A stretch of 64,000 nt of DNA from Pseudomonas sp. IPO3778 (GCF_013386825.1 NZ_JACARC010000015.1:56758-120757), one strand, 5' to 3'; shown: positions 18,314-28,211, numbered from the stretch's first letter. A program made the numbers and translations. Notes: generated by a model not told the origin, from the letters alone.

Positions 18314-18451
18314 GGACAAACGGTTCGCCTGATACGCATGAAGACGTGATCGGCGCCCTCAGCACCCTCGATAGAAATGCCGCAGCCATTACCGCAGACA
18401 TGCTCAAGCTTAGGGGTTAGCCTCTATCAAAGACCTCTACTTCTCCAGTAG

Positions 18452-18539
18452 TCGGATAACCGCCGTCCGATAGGTGAATCCACTATCAAATACCTATCCA
18501 CTCTTGGCTATCGGATACATTATCATTGATCTATCAAAT
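18452..18539. promoter_or_regulatory. Repeat-rich region upstream of serine recombinase (possible res/operator)
   Basis: The segment contains TCGGATA twice (18452, 18511), CTATCAAAT twice (18483, 18531) and the inverted pair GATAGGT/ACCTATC (18469-18475, 18492-18498). It lies directly before the recombinase gene. Serine recombinases often bind multi-subsite regions there. The rest of the 250-bp gap (18314-18563) shows no clear gene. Confidence 0.45.
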
Positions 18540-18563
18540 CAATAGACCAAAGGATAGCCAGCC

Positions 18564-19187
18564 TTGAACGCACATTTGTACTTGAGGACCAGCACCAAGG
18601 ATCAGGACGCCAATCGTGACAAGGAATCGCTTGAAGCATTCGCCGTTGAGAAGGCCCTCACCATTGCAGGCATTTACTCCGAGAACATCAGTGGGACGAA
18701 GCTCAACCGCCCTGAACTGATCAGGCTGCTCGATGTAGCTCAACCGGGAGACATCCTCCTTTGCGAGTCTGTTGAACGCCTCAGCCGTCTTTCCACGGGC
18801 GACTGGGACACGCTAAGAGCCGCTATTAAGGCGAAAGGTCTTCGCTTGGTGATCGCTGACCTGCCCACCTCACACATGATGGTTGAGGACAAAGGCATCA
18901 CTGGGCAAATCATGGAGGTGATCAACAACATGTTGCTTGACCTGATGGCTACCATGGCCCGCCTCGACCAAGAAAAGCGTGTTGAACGGATCAACCAAGG
19001 ACTAGCCAAGAAGCGAGCAGAAGATCCCAACTGGAAGCCAGCCGGTAAGGGCAAGAATGCCGAATTGTGGAAGAAGGTAGAGGCATTGATCGTGAAGAAT
19101 CCAACCCTGTCGGCGGATGATGTTGCCAAGCTGGCAGACTGCGGCATTGCCACGGTGTACAGGATCAAGCGTGAACTGAAAGCCTAA
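18564..19187 (+). CDS. Serine recombinase (resolvase/invertase family)
   Basis: A 207-aa recombinase of the resolvase/invertase family. The N-terminal catalytic domain has YLRTSTKDQDANRDKE, with the nucleophile in the RTSTKDQ motif. ESVERLSRLSTGDWD follows, matching the active-site D/E-R-x-x-R pattern. The C-terminus has a helix-turn-helix (about residues 175-205: LSADDVAKLADCGIATVYRIKREL). The start is TTG 18564, preceded by AAGGA. It is transcribed away from attL into the island. It could resolve dimers of an excised form or invert DNA; no partner site outside the island is evident. Confidence 0.88.
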   Translation: MNAHLYLRTSTKDQDANRDKESLEAFAVEKALTIAGIYSENISGTKLNRPELIRLLDVAQPGDILLCESVERLSRLSTGDWDTLRAAIKAKGLRLVIADLPTSHMMVEDKGITGQIMEVINNMLLDLMATMARLDQEKRVERINQGLAKKRAEDPNWKPAGKGKNAELWKKVEALIVKNPTLSADDVAKLADCGIATVYRIKRELKA

Positions 19188-19457
19188 CTGTAACGTCCCA
19201 CAGAGCCCGCCTTGAGCGGGCTTCGTTGCATTTGACACCAAGTGACAGCACTCGGCTCAACGCCTGCCAGAATCGAACCCAGCGGCACCCAACGCTAGGG
19301 TTATTTTCGAAAAGCAACGGCTTACAGTTTGGCCTGTTGCAGGTTGTTTGATACCGGTAGTAAGTATCTCTGCCAGACCAGATTATTCTCCAACCAGCAA
19401 CACCCAGATCACCCTCGGTGAGCCTCGAAAATTTTGGCGCGGGCAATGGGGGCTGGA

Positions 19458-19835
19458 TTATTTGCAGGGGTATGCCGTTTTAAATGCAAGCATCGTTAAG
19501 TACGTCGCCGGTTGATTCAGTATTGCGGGGTTCTCTTGGAGCGATTTCACGACAATGCGGGCCTTCTGGCCATTTGTGATTCCGTCCTCTGGAAAGCAAG
19601 TCTTGAGCTTTGCCGGGAGCGAGTCATTGAGGATTATCATTGACCCCTCTGTCGCCTCGACGATACCAATGCAGTATCCAAAGTCGTAAGAGTCAACATT
19701 CTTAGTGCCGTCCATGTACTTGACAACTGTTTGGCATGCAGTAATGAGTTGGTTCCCATCCCCGCTCCCAGCCATTGCCTCGTTATCTCCGAGCGCTGCT
19801 ACTAGTGCCAATGCTGCTGCTATCCCTGCTTTCAT
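19458..19835 (-). CDS. Rap1a/Tai-family T6SS amidase immunity protein, orphan
   Basis: A 125-aa protein with a cleavable N-terminal signal (ends near AMA-GSG), so it is periplasmic. The mature domain has paired cysteines (ITACQTVV, FGYCIGIV, LKTCFPEDG, AYPCK) and NGQKARIVVKSLQENP, the characteristic tail pattern of Rap1a/Tai4-type immunity proteins. That family neutralises peptidoglycan amidase effectors of type VI secretion systems. No amidase effector or T6SS gene lies beside it, so it would be an orphan immunity gene carried by the island and could protect against neighbours' toxins. The family call rests on motif memory, not a search. Confidence 0.72.
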   Translation of the reverse strand: MKAGIAAALALVAALGDNEAMAGSGDGNQLITACQTVVKYMDGTKNVDSYDFGYCIGIVEATEGSMIILNDSLPAKLKTCFPEDGITNGQKARIVVKSLQENPAILNQPATYLTMLAFKTAYPCK

Positions 19836-19946
19836 GGTTGCGTCCTGTCTGTGTGGTCTGGCGATACTACCGCTTGAAATAGCCCGGTGCCATCACGCTG
19901 GGAGACCTGCTAGCATCCTCCCACTCAATGGGATGTGGTGTTTGCA

Positions 19947-20705
19947 ATGGATGATGAAGGGGATTTCAAAAAGGCACGTGGCTTCCTGCTCACGTATTCG
20001 GCACTGGTGTTGGCGCTATGGTATTTCGGGGCAGACCTGACCCAGTTCAAGCTGATGGGCAACGAGATCAAGCTTCACCAACGTACCGAAAGTGTCTGGC
20101 TGGTGCTCGCAGCCCTCAATGCGTATTTCTGGCTTCGGTTTGTACAGCACGTTCCAGCTGGAGGCTTTCGCTTTGATAACGCGATGAACAATCTTTACAA
20201 CCGTGCCCTAGTAAGGGCCGCTCTGTGTGTAAAACACTTTGAGCTGAGGAAGTGTGTCAAAAGCACGCTCATCAATAAGCATCCTCCCGGTGAAAGCGCG
20301 AAGTATGTCCGTAGTTACGGATATCTCACGTGCTACGAGCGGATGAAGGAAGATCGTAGGGACCAGCCAGAAGAGGAGATTGAGCTGCATCATTATTCTC
20401 GTGAGAAGCGCACGGAGATGAAGCTTTCGGCAAACTATAAATACACCCAGGGCGGAGAATGGGTGAAGTTCGGGGATAACATTCGGCTGGATGCTTATGT
20501 TCCCAATAGAGCATTCAGTTGGGCAGTGAAGTCATATGCGACAGTAGCAGGCGCATTCGTCACCCCTTGGTTTACCGACCATATCGCTCCACTGGCATTT
20601 GGCTTGACCAGCACGGCCTTTGCCTTGTGGAAGTGGTACGACATGAATTTCTTCGCTACTACGCTACCTCACCTTGCTCAGTCATGTGTTGGTATAACCA
20701 ATTGA
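19947..20705 (+). CDS. Island membrane protein of unknown function
   Basis: A 252-aa protein that I cannot assign. Two hydrophobic helices lie near the N-terminus (about residues 12-28 and 45-62), and a hydrophobic C-terminal region spans about 190-235 (AFVTPWFTDHIAPLAFGLTSTAFALWKW). The middle (about 85-175) is hydrophilic, rich in Lys, Arg and Glu, and should be cytoplasmic. Codon use is less GC-biased than the chromosome, as expected for island cargo. The start is ATG 19947, the best in-frame Met; no strong ribosome site is visible. It is divergent from the immunity gene. Confidence 0.6.
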   Translation: MDDEGDFKKARGFLLTYSALVLALWYFGADLTQFKLMGNEIKLHQRTESVWLVLAALNAYFWLRFVQHVPAGGFRFDNAMNNLYNRALVRAALCVKHFELRKCVKSTLINKHPPGESAKYVRSYGYLTCYERMKEDRRDQPEEEIELHHYSREKRTEMKLSANYKYTQGGEWVKFGDNIRLDAYVPNRAFSWAVKSYATVAGAFVTPWFTDHIAPLAFGLTSTAFALWKWYDMNFFATTLPHLAQSCVGITN

Positions 20706-21051
20706 TTTAATTATAGTATTTGCGCATTCAAGTGAGCGTAATTATAAGTGCCGATATAGCGTTGTAATATATAAAGGCACGCAGTGCGTCCATTGCTGGA
20801 GCCTTACCCGAAAGCGCGAGCTTTCAATTTGATACCCTTCGACGCGCCGTCGAAAATGAAACCAACGATAGCGCTTCGCTATCAGTCATGCCCAATAGAT
20901 AGATCAAGGTCAAAGGCCAACAGCTGGATCTTTGGGTACAGGGTAATGGTCGATAACAGACCGTGACCTTCGGTCAAGGTGATCACTTGTCAACGGCGCT
21001 GACTATTAACTGGTGCCGTAGCGGGCGCGGATACATTCCGCGATAGCTCAC
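20706..21051. other. Noncoding region with seven perfect short hairpins
   Basis: No convincing gene is seen in these 346 bp. The region holds seven perfect inverted repeats with tight loops: 20779-20789, 20810-20825 (GAAAGC-GCGA-GCTTTC, a GNRA-type loop), 20838-20854 (TTCGACG-CGC-CGTCGAA), 20867-20883 (GATAGCG-CTT-CGCTATC), 20948-20962, 20964-20976 (TGACC-TTC-GGTCA) and 21026-21042 (CGCGGA-TACAT-TCCGCG). None is followed by a T-run, so simple terminators are unlikely. It lies between convergent genes inside the island. Confidence 0.6.
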
Positions 21052-21474
21052 TCATGACTTGCCTAGCAATGCGGTAGCCAATGGCACTACGATTGAAATC
21101 AGGACGGCTATGAAGGATAGGACGGTCGCCCATTTGAATTTACTGCTTTCCTCTTGCAGCCCTGCCAACACAGACGCAAGAAGCGGGAAGTTCACGCAGT
21201 GCCTGTCAGGACCAACACCCAACGAGAAGAATACGACCTTACTATCATCATCTCTTTTGTAGCCGTACCTCTGCTCCAAGTGGTAGTAGAGCCTTCCAAA
21301 AACGATGTCACTATCCACGCCCAGCTCCCTAGCAATCATCTTGCAGTCGATGGGAACATGGATTTTACTCACCCGCCCGTTTTGAACGTCGGACTCCTGC
21401 GCGAAGTTCTTAAACTCTTCGTAGTACAGCTTGTAGATAACGTTGAGAATCTTGAGATCAGAGGGTGGCTTCAT
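21052..21474 (-). CDS. Island protein with C-terminal membrane anchor, unknown function
   Basis: A 140-aa protein without a recognised family. Residues 1-110 are soluble and helix-rich. IDCKMIARELGVDSDIVFGRL could be a winged-helix DNA-binding segment, and YHLEQRYGYKRDD resembles a wing. The C-terminus is one hydrophobic helix (about 115-136), giving a tail-anchored layout. I start at ATG 21474 because AAGGAT lies eight bases upstream; an earlier codon at 21483 is less well placed. The start overlaps that of a small opposite-strand frame. Confidence 0.55.
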   Translation of the reverse strand: MKPPSDLKILNVIYKLYYEEFKNFAQESDVQNGRVSKIHVPIDCKMIARELGVDSDIVFGRLYYHLEQRYGYKRDDDSKVVFFSLGVGPDRHCVNFPLLASVLAGLQEESSKFKWATVLSFIAVLISIVVPLATALLGKS

Positions 21475-21631
21475 GCGATACATCCTTGTGACCGATGATC
21501 AAGCTTACCGCATCTACGTCGGACCGTTTTGCCAACACCTCCCACCAGAATTCAAGCGCTTCGCCGTACTCCAAGACGACCGATCAACGGCGTTCACATT
21601 GCCCAGTGTGAACGAACCCGATATTTCGTGA
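21473..21631 (+). CDS. Small hypothetical protein at island right end
   Basis: A 52-aa frame starting at ATG 21473, with GAGGGTGG five to six bases upstream. It has a beta-strand-like start (RYILVTDDQAYRIYVG) and an acidic end. Its start codon shares the CATG tetranucleotide with the opposite-strand gene. It ends 19 bp before attR. It has no family assignment, and short length keeps confidence low. Confidence 0.35.
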   Translation: MRYILVTDDQAYRIYVGPFCQHLPPEFKRFAVLQDDRSTAFTLPSVNEPDIS

Positions 21632-21650
21632 ACGTTTTGTAGGAATCCCG

Positions 21651-21763
21651 GGCAACAAAAAAGGGCCCACCTTTCGGTGAGCCCTTCTAGACCGCCCAGC
21701 AGAGCGGATTTTGTTTGGTAGGCGCGATTGGACTCGAACCAACGACCCCCACCATGTCAAGGT
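21651..21763. repeat. attR: 113-bp direct repeat
   Basis: An exact copy of 17973-18085, here continuous with the complete tRNA-Val. It includes the tRNA's terminator on the minus strand: AAGGGCTCACC-GAAA-GGTGGGCCCTT followed by TTTT (21658-21687). Confidence 0.9.
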
Positions 21764-21792
21764 GGTGCTCTAACCAACTGAGCTACGTGCCT
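21716..21792 (-). tRNA. tRNA-Val (anticodon GAC)
   Basis: A 77-nt cloverleaf with encoded CCA, D-arm GCTCAGTTGGTTAGAGC, anticodon loop TTGACAT and T-arm GTTGG-TTCGAGT-CCAAT. Acceptor position 5 is A and position 68 is C, an apparent A-C mismatch in the stem, while the other six pairs are Watson-Crick. It is the target of the island; the 3' half has been regenerated by the element's att site. Confidence 0.93.
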
Positions 21793-21976
21793 GCTGTGAG
21801 GCGGCATTCTACGGAATTCCCGAGGGGTGTCAACACCTTTTTTGCAGCTAAGCCTATGAATATGCGAATTTTTTATTGGTGGCTGGCACAACGGTATTTT
21901 TCCGGTGGCTGGCAGCGGATTTTCAACTCAGGTAGGATCGGCGCACTCGTAAAAAATATAAAACAGAGGTTCCAGG

Positions 21977-23260
21977 ATGGCGAACACCCCCTACCCCCAG
22001 TCGTATTACGCCGCGTCTGCGAATGCGGTCCCTCCTCGCCCGGAGCTGCGAGGTGAAGTCGAAACCGATGTGTGTGTGATTGGTGCGGGCTACACCGGGC
22101 TTTCCAGCGCGCTGTTTCTGCTGGAGAACGGTTTTCGCGTGACGGTGCTGGAAGCGGCCAAGGTGGGTTTCGGCGCATCGGGCCGCAACGGCGGGCAGAT
22201 CGTCAACAGCTATAGCCGTGACATTGATGTGATCGAGCGCAGTGTCGGCCCCAAGCAGGCGCAATTGTTGGGAGAGATGGCGTTTGAAGGCGGCAGGATC
22301 ATTCGGGAGCGGGTGGCCAAGTATCAGATCCAGTGCGACCTGAAGGACGGCGGTGTGTTCGCCGCGCTGAACAGCAAGCACATGGGTCACCTGGAGTCGC
22401 AGAAGCGCTTGTGGGAGCGCTACGGCCATACTCAGCTGGAGCTGCTGGACGAGCGGCGCATTCGTGAAGTGGTTGCCTGTGACAACTATGTGGGCGGCCT
22501 GCTGGACATGAGCGGCGGGCACATTCACCCGCTGAACCTTGCACTGGGCGAAGCGGCGGCCGTGGAGTCACTCGGCGGCACGATCTATGAGCAGTCGGCG
22601 GCGATTCGCATTGAGCGCGGCGCTAACCCGGTGGTGCATACGGCACACGGCAAGGTCAGGGCCAAGTTCATTATTGTCGCGGGCAATGCCTACCTGGGGA
22701 ACCTGGTGCCGGAGCTGGCAGCCAAGTCGATGCCATGCGGCACCCAAGTCATTACCACTGCGCCACTGGGTGATGAGTTGGCGAGGACGCTGCTGCCACA
22801 GGATTACTGCGTGGAAGACTGCAACTATTTGCTGGACTACTACCGACTGACCAGCGACAAGCGCCTGATCTTCGGTGGCGGCGTAGTGTACGGCGCACGG
22901 GACCCGGCGAATATCGAAGCAATCATCCGGCCAAAGATGCTCAAGGCGTTTCCGCAGCTCAAGGACGTGAAGATCGACTACGCCTGGACCGGCAATTTCC
23001 TGCTGACCCTGTCGCGCCTGCCGCAGGTCGGGCGGCTGGGAGATAACATCTACTACTCCCAGGGCTGCAGCGGCCATGGCGTGACGTACACCCACTTGGC
23101 GGGCAAGGTATTGGCAGAGGCACTGAGGGGCCAGGCTGAGCGTTTTGATGCGTTTGCCGACCTGCCCCACTACCCGTTCCCGGGTGGGCAATTGTTGCGC
23201 ACGCCGTTTGCGGCGCTGGGGGCGTGGTATTACGGGCTGCGGGACAAGCTGGGCTTCTAG
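21977..23260 (+). CDS. Gamma-glutamylputrescine oxidoreductase-like flavoprotein (PuuB/PauB family)
   Basis: A 427-aa FAD-dependent amine oxidoreductase of the DAO superfamily. The FAD motif is VIGAGYTGLSSALFLLENG (about residues 33-52), followed by VLEAAKVGFGASGRNGGQI, a strong match to gamma-glutamylputrescine oxidases. The C-terminal FAD/substrate part has YYSQGCSGHGVTYTHLAGK. The predicted reaction is oxidative deamination of gamma-Glu-putrescine to the aldehyde in polyamine catabolism. It stands alone after the tRNA with no polyamine genes beside it, so another amine is possible. Start ATG 21977 has AGAGG upstream. Confidence 0.85.
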   Translation: MANTPYPQSYYAASANAVPPRPELRGEVETDVCVIGAGYTGLSSALFLLENGFRVTVLEAAKVGFGASGRNGGQIVNSYSRDIDVIERSVGPKQAQLLGEMAFEGGRIIRERVAKYQIQCDLKDGGVFAALNSKHMGHLESQKRLWERYGHTQLELLDERRIREVVACDNYVGGLLDMSGGHIHPLNLALGEAAAVESLGGTIYEQSAAIRIERGANPVVHTAHGKVRAKFIIVAGNAYLGNLVPELAAKSMPCGTQVITTAPLGDELARTLLPQDYCVEDCNYLLDYYRLTSDKRLIFGGGVVYGARDPANIEAIIRPKMLKAFPQLKDVKIDYAWTGNFLLTLSRLPQVGRLGDNIYYSQGCSGHGVTYTHLAGKVLAEALRGQAERFDAFADLPHYPFPGGQLLRTPFAALGAWYYGLRDKLGF

Positions 23261-23323
23261 ATCCGGATCGCGGGGCTGGCTTGCCGCCCCGCCTATCAAG
23301 CACCGCGCCAAATTTCAGACACA

Positions 23324-23352
23324 AAAAACCCCGGTCTTTCGACCAGGGTCTT
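23324..23352 (-). terminator. Rho-independent terminator of the tRNA-Val/Asp/Asp unit
   Basis: On the minus strand GACCCTGGTC-GAAA-GACCGGGGTT is followed by TTTT. It is placed after the last tRNA-Asp and also faces the flavoprotein gene. Confidence 0.75.
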
Positions 23353-23423
23353 TGCTATCGATCCAACCAAGCCAGCGGCTTGCTTTGGCGTCTCAGGGCG
23401 TTCAGTGGGCCCTGGAACAGATA

Positions 23424-23500
23424 TGGCGCAGCGGACGGGACTCGAACCCGCGACCCCCGGCGTGACAGGCCGGTATTCTAACCGACTGAACTACCGCTGC
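23424..23500 (-). tRNA. tRNA-Asp (anticodon GTC)
   Basis: A 77-nt cloverleaf with CCA. The acceptor is GCAGCGG/CCGCTGC and the anticodon loop CTGTCAC. It is identical to the second copy 182 bp away. Confidence 0.95.
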
Positions 23501-23605
23501 GTATCGCTCAGACTGCTGAAGTGTCACCTTCAACCGCCTTCAAACATCGGACTGAGCAACCAGGGTTGTTCAATCTCAAATCTGAAACATCAGACCTGGA
23601 AAATA

Positions 23606-23682
23606 TGGCGCAGCGGACGGGACTCGAACCCGCGACCCCCGGCGTGACAGGCCGGTATTCTAACCGACTGAACTACCGCTGC
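23606..23682 (-). tRNA. tRNA-Asp (anticodon GTC), second copy
   Basis: Sequence identical to 23424-23500. It is transcribed in the same minus-strand unit, after tRNA-Val(TAC). Confidence 0.95.
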
Positions 23683-23737
23683 GCGTCGGTGCAACCTTTA
23701 ACGTTGCGTCTTGCCCGAAGGCAAAACTCTCAAGAAG

Positions 23738-23813
23738 TGGTGGGTGATGACGGGATCGAACCGCCGACCCTCTGCTTGTAAGGCAGATGCTCTCCCAGCT
23801 GAGCTAATCACCC
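23738..23813 (-). tRNA. tRNA-Val (anticodon TAC)
   Basis: A 76-nt cloverleaf with CCA. The acceptor is GGGTGAT/ATCACCC, the anticodon loop CTTACAA and the T-loop TTCGATC. It is first in the minus-strand tRNA unit. Confidence 0.95.
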
Positions 23814-23920
23814 TTTGCTTCGTTGAGGCCGCGAAATTTACGCAGGTAGCGGACCTAAGTCAATAGCCCGCTTGAAGTTTTTCTGAAAAAGACAAAATCA
23901 CTGCAAGACGGTGACGCCCC

Positions 23921-24700
23921 CTACTCGCTGTAAATCATCTTCTTGCTCATGCCACCGTCGACCACAAACTCCTGGCCCGTCACAAACCCGGCATTGCGCG
24001 ACAGCAACCACGCCACCATCGCCGCCACGTCCTCCACAGTGCCCACCCTGCCCGCCGGGTGCTGCGCGTGATCAGCCTCCGTCAGCGGCTCGGCACGGCG
24101 TGCAGCCGGGTCACGTGCGTCGATCCAGCCCGGGCTCACCGCATTGACCCGCACTTCCGGCCCAAGGCTGATGGCCAGCGCGTGGGTCAGGGCCAACAAA
24201 CCGCCCTTGCTCGCGGCGTAGGCCTCGGTGTCGGGCTCCGACTGACGGGCCCGGGTCGACGCCAGGTTAACGATGGCGCCACCGTGGGCCCGCAGATACG
24301 GCGCACAGTGCTTGGCCAGCAACATCGGCCCACTGAGGTTCACCGCCAGTACGCGGTTCCAGTAAGCCAGGTCGAGGCTTTCCAGGGTGATGTTGCGCGG
24401 GTCGGCCACGGCAGCGTTGCACACCAAGGCGTCCAGGCGCCCGAACTGGCCGAGCACCTCGGCCACGCCCAGGGCAACCTGCCGCTCATCCGCCACGTCC
24501 ATGGTGATAAACCAGGCGTTGTCGCCCAGCACCTTGGACACCTTGGAACCGCGCTCGCGGTCCAGGTCGGTGAGCACCACCTGCCAGCCTTCGCTGATCA
24601 ACCAGGCCGCGATCCCCAGGCCAATACCCCGCGCCGCGCCGGTCACCAGCGCGACCCGTCCGTTACTGGCGGATGCCGCCTCCATGGACCACTCGATCAC
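23921..24700 (-). CDS. Short-chain dehydrogenase/reductase (SDR)
   Basis: A 259-aa classical SDR. The cofactor loop is [10 protein letters not shown] (about residues 20-29), NNAG is replaced by CNAAV, the catalytic Tyr-Lys is in YAASKGG (about 160-164) and the Ser is in NLASTR. The C-terminus [15 protein letters not shown] is typical of tetrameric SDRs. The start GTG 24700 overlaps the metZ stop as GTGA, implying translational coupling; ATG 24685 is an alternative. The position after metZ is seen in many pseudomonads. The substrate is unknown. Confidence 0.85.
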   Translation of the reverse strand: MIEWSMEAASASNGRVALVTGAARGIGLGIAAWLISEGWQVVLTDLDRERGSKVSKVLGDNAWFITMDVADERQVALGVAEVLGQFGRLDALVCNAAVADPRNITLESLDLAYWNRVLAVNLSGPMLLAKHCAPYLRAHGGAIVNLASTRARQSEPDTEAYAASKGGLLALTHALAISLGPEVRVNAVSPGWIDARDPAARRAEPLTEADHAQHPAGRVGTVEDVAAMVAWLLSRNAGFVTGQEFVVDGGMSKKMIYSE

Positions 24701-25908
24701 AGGGCAGCCAACCCACGGGCCAGGTCGGCCTGCAAGTCGGCAACGTCTTCCAGGCCCACCGCAATGCGGATCAGGCTGTCGCGAATACCGGCCGCTTCAC
24801 GCTCCTGGGGCGCCAGGCGACCGTGGGAGGTGGTGCTTGGGTGAGTGATGGTGGTCTTGCTGTCACCCAGGTTGGCGGTGATGGAAATCAGGCGGGTCGC
24901 ATCGATAAAGCGCCAGGCGCCCTCTTTGCCACCCTTGACCTCGAAGCTCACCACGGCGCCAAAACCACGCTGTTGGCGCTGGGCCAACGCGTGTTGCGGG
25001 TGGCTCTTGAGGCCGGCGTAGTGGACTTTCTCGATGCCGTCCTGCTGCTCCAGCCACTCGGCCAGGGCCTGGGCATTGGCACAATGGGCCTTCATCCGCA
25101 GGCTCAGGGTTTCCAGGCCCTTGAGGAAGATCCAGGCGTTGAACGGGCTCAGGGTCGGGCCGGCGGTGCGCAAGAAGCCCACCACTTCCTTCATCTGCTC
25201 GCTGCGGCCAGCCACCACGCCACCCATGCAACGGCCCTGGCCGTCGATGAACTTGGTGGCCGAGTGCACAACGATATCCGCGCCCAGCTTCAGCGGTTGC
25301 TGCAGTGCCGGGGTGCAGAAGCAGTTGTCGACGATCAGCATCGCGCCCTTGGCGTGAGCCACTTCGGACAATGCAGCGATGTCCACCAGTTCGGCCAACG
25401 GATTGGACGGCGACTCGACGAACAGCAATTTGGTGTTGGCCTTGATGGCTGCGTCCCAGCCGGACAGGTCCGCCAGCGGCACATAGTCGACTTCAATGCC
25501 AAAACGTTTGAAGTACTTTTCGAACAGGCTGATGGTCGAGCCAAACACGCTGCGCGACACCAGCACGTGATCGCCGGCGCTGCACAGGCTCATGACCACC
25601 GCAAGAATCGCAGCCATGCCAGTGGCCGTGGCGACGGCTTGCTCGGCGCCTTCCAGCGCGGCGATACGCTCTTCGAACGCGCGCACGGTGGGGTTGGTGT
25701 AGCGCGAATACACGTTGCCCGGCACTTCACCGGCAAAACGCGCAGCAGCGTCGGCCGCGGTGCGGAACACGTAGCTGGAGGTAAAGAACATCGGGTCACC
25801 GTGCTCACCTTCCGGGGTACGGTGCTGGCCGGCGCGCACAGCCAGGGTATCGAAAGCTACGCCGTCGAGGTCGCTGTCCAAGCGACCGGCATCCCATTCC
25901 TGACTCAT
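24697..25908 (-). CDS. metZ: O-succinylhomoserine sulfhydrylase
   Basis: A 403-aa PLP enzyme of the Cys/Met metabolism family. It makes homocysteine directly from O-succinylhomoserine and sulfide. The PLP lysine is in [12 protein letters not shown] (about Lys210), the cofactor-stacking region in SRYTNPT, and the phosphate site in ATGMAAI. It follows purF after a terminator, the conserved Pseudomonas order cvpA-purF-metZ-SDR. The length fits the family (about 400 aa). Cystathionine gamma-synthase is the nearest alternative; the neighbourhood favours MetZ. Confidence 0.93.
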   Translation of the reverse strand: MSQEWDAGRLDSDLDGVAFDTLAVRAGQHRTPEGEHGDPMFFTSSYVFRTAADAAARFAGEVPGNVYSRYTNPTVRAFEERIAALEGAEQAVATATGMAAILAVVMSLCSAGDHVLVSRSVFGSTISLFEKYFKRFGIEVDYVPLADLSGWDAAIKANTKLLFVESPSNPLAELVDIAALSEVAHAKGAMLIVDNCFCTPALQQPLKLGADIVVHSATKFIDGQGRCMGGVVAGRSEQMKEVVGFLRTAGPTLSPFNAWIFLKGLETLSLRMKAHCANAQALAEWLEQQDGIEKVHYAGLKSHPQHALAQRQQRGFGAVVSFEVKGGKEGAWRFIDATRLISITANLGDSKTTITHPSTTSHGRLAPQEREAAGIRDSLIRIAVGLEDVADLQADLARGLAAL

Positions 25909-25948
25909 GCTCTACTCCTCAACTCGAATGCTTTATCAAAGATACAAA

Positions 25949-25968
25949 ACCGGCCCCTCAGGGCCGGT
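25949..25968 (-). terminator. Terminator downstream of purF
   Basis: The minus strand reads ACCGGCCC-TGAG-GGGCCGGT followed by TTTG. It separates purF from metZ, so metZ may use its own promoter. Confidence 0.7.
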
Positions 25969-25974
25969 GTCTAC

Positions 25975-27480
<1,506 letters not shown>

Positions 27481-27521
27481 GCGACGCAACCCCTACTTAA
27501 TGAATCTTGACTGAACCCAAC

Positions 27522-28079
27522 TTACTGAGGCGTTTTGGCCGGTAAGAGGTGTTCCTTGAACGGAAGATCAGCGGGTATGCTGATCCCGCTGGCCAGCCAC
27601 TGACTGCTCCACCCCAAAATAAGGTTCTTGGACCAATCTGCAACCAATAGAAATTTTGGCACGAGTACAGACTCCTGCCACCACGAATCCTGCTGTACCG
27701 GCCCCAGGCTCAAGAGCCCGACCGCCACGACCACCAGCAACCCGCCACGCGCGGCGCCGAAGGCCATGCCGAGAAATCGATCGGTCCCGGAGAGGCCGGT
27801 GACACGTATCAATTCGCCGATAAGATAATTGACCATTGCCCCCACCAACAACGTGGCGATGAACATGATGGCGCAGCCCGCAATGACGCGAGCCGAAGGT
27901 GTTTCGATGTATCCGGCCAGGTAGACAGACAGTGAACCGCCGAACATCCAGGCTACTACCCCTGCGATGATCCATGTCAGCAGCGAGAGTGCTTCTTTAA
28001 CGAAGCCGCGGCTTAGACTGATCAAAGCGGAGATGGCGACGATTGCAACGATCGCCCAATCAACCCAGGTAAATGGCAC
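27522..28079 (-). CDS. cvpA: CvpA family inner-membrane protein
   Basis: A 185-aa protein with four predicted transmembrane helices (about residues 8-25, 30-50, 65-85, 100-120), as in the colicin V production protein family. The conserved start FTWVDWAIVAIVAISALISLSRGFVKEALS is typical. The position directly before purF is the diagnostic context. Its exact biochemical role is not established. Confidence 0.93.
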   Translation of the reverse strand: MPFTWVDWAIVAIVAISALISLSRGFVKEALSLLTWIIAGVVAWMFGGSLSVYLAGYIETPSARVIAGCAIMFIATLLVGAMVNYLIGELIRVTGLSGTDRFLGMAFGAARGGLLVVVAVGLLSLGPVQQDSWWQESVLVPKFLLVADWSKNLILGWSSQWLASGISIPADLPFKEHLLPAKTPQ

Positions 28080-28211
28080 AGTTCAGCCTACATGCGGATA
28101 AGGCGGCGCATTTTAGCAGAGCGCCGGGCTATCGGTAAGCTGTGATTGGCAGTGCATTTGAAATCAATGGGTTATAGGGGAAACCAGCCTGTCGCGGCAC
28201 ACCCAAAACAC

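Larger units (their letters stand above)
17973..21763. mobile_element. 3.68-kb genomic island in tRNA-Val(GAC)
   Basis: Two perfect 113-bp direct repeats (17973-18085 and 21651-21763) bound the element. The repeat covers the tRNA 3' half from the anticodon loop, its terminator and a short flank, as expected for tyrosine-integrase insertion in a tRNA. The cargo is more AT-rich than its surroundings and uses other codons. It holds an integrase remnant, a serine recombinase, a Rap1a/Tai-like immunity gene and two unknown membrane-protein genes. The full tRNA is at the right end; the left end holds only its 3' fragment. No intact integrase is present, so the island is probably stranded or mobilised in trans. 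Confidence 0.85.

Noticed and set aside
18338..18420. Short frame after the integrase stump (ends ITADMLKLRG)
   Set aside because: It lacks a start with a ribosome site, is under 30 codons, and reads in another frame from the integrase; probably decayed phage sequence.
20779..21042. Hairpin cluster as a retron, attC array or CRISPR
   Set aside because: No reverse transcriptase, integron integrase or cas gene is nearby. The stems differ in sequence and there are no equal-length spacers.
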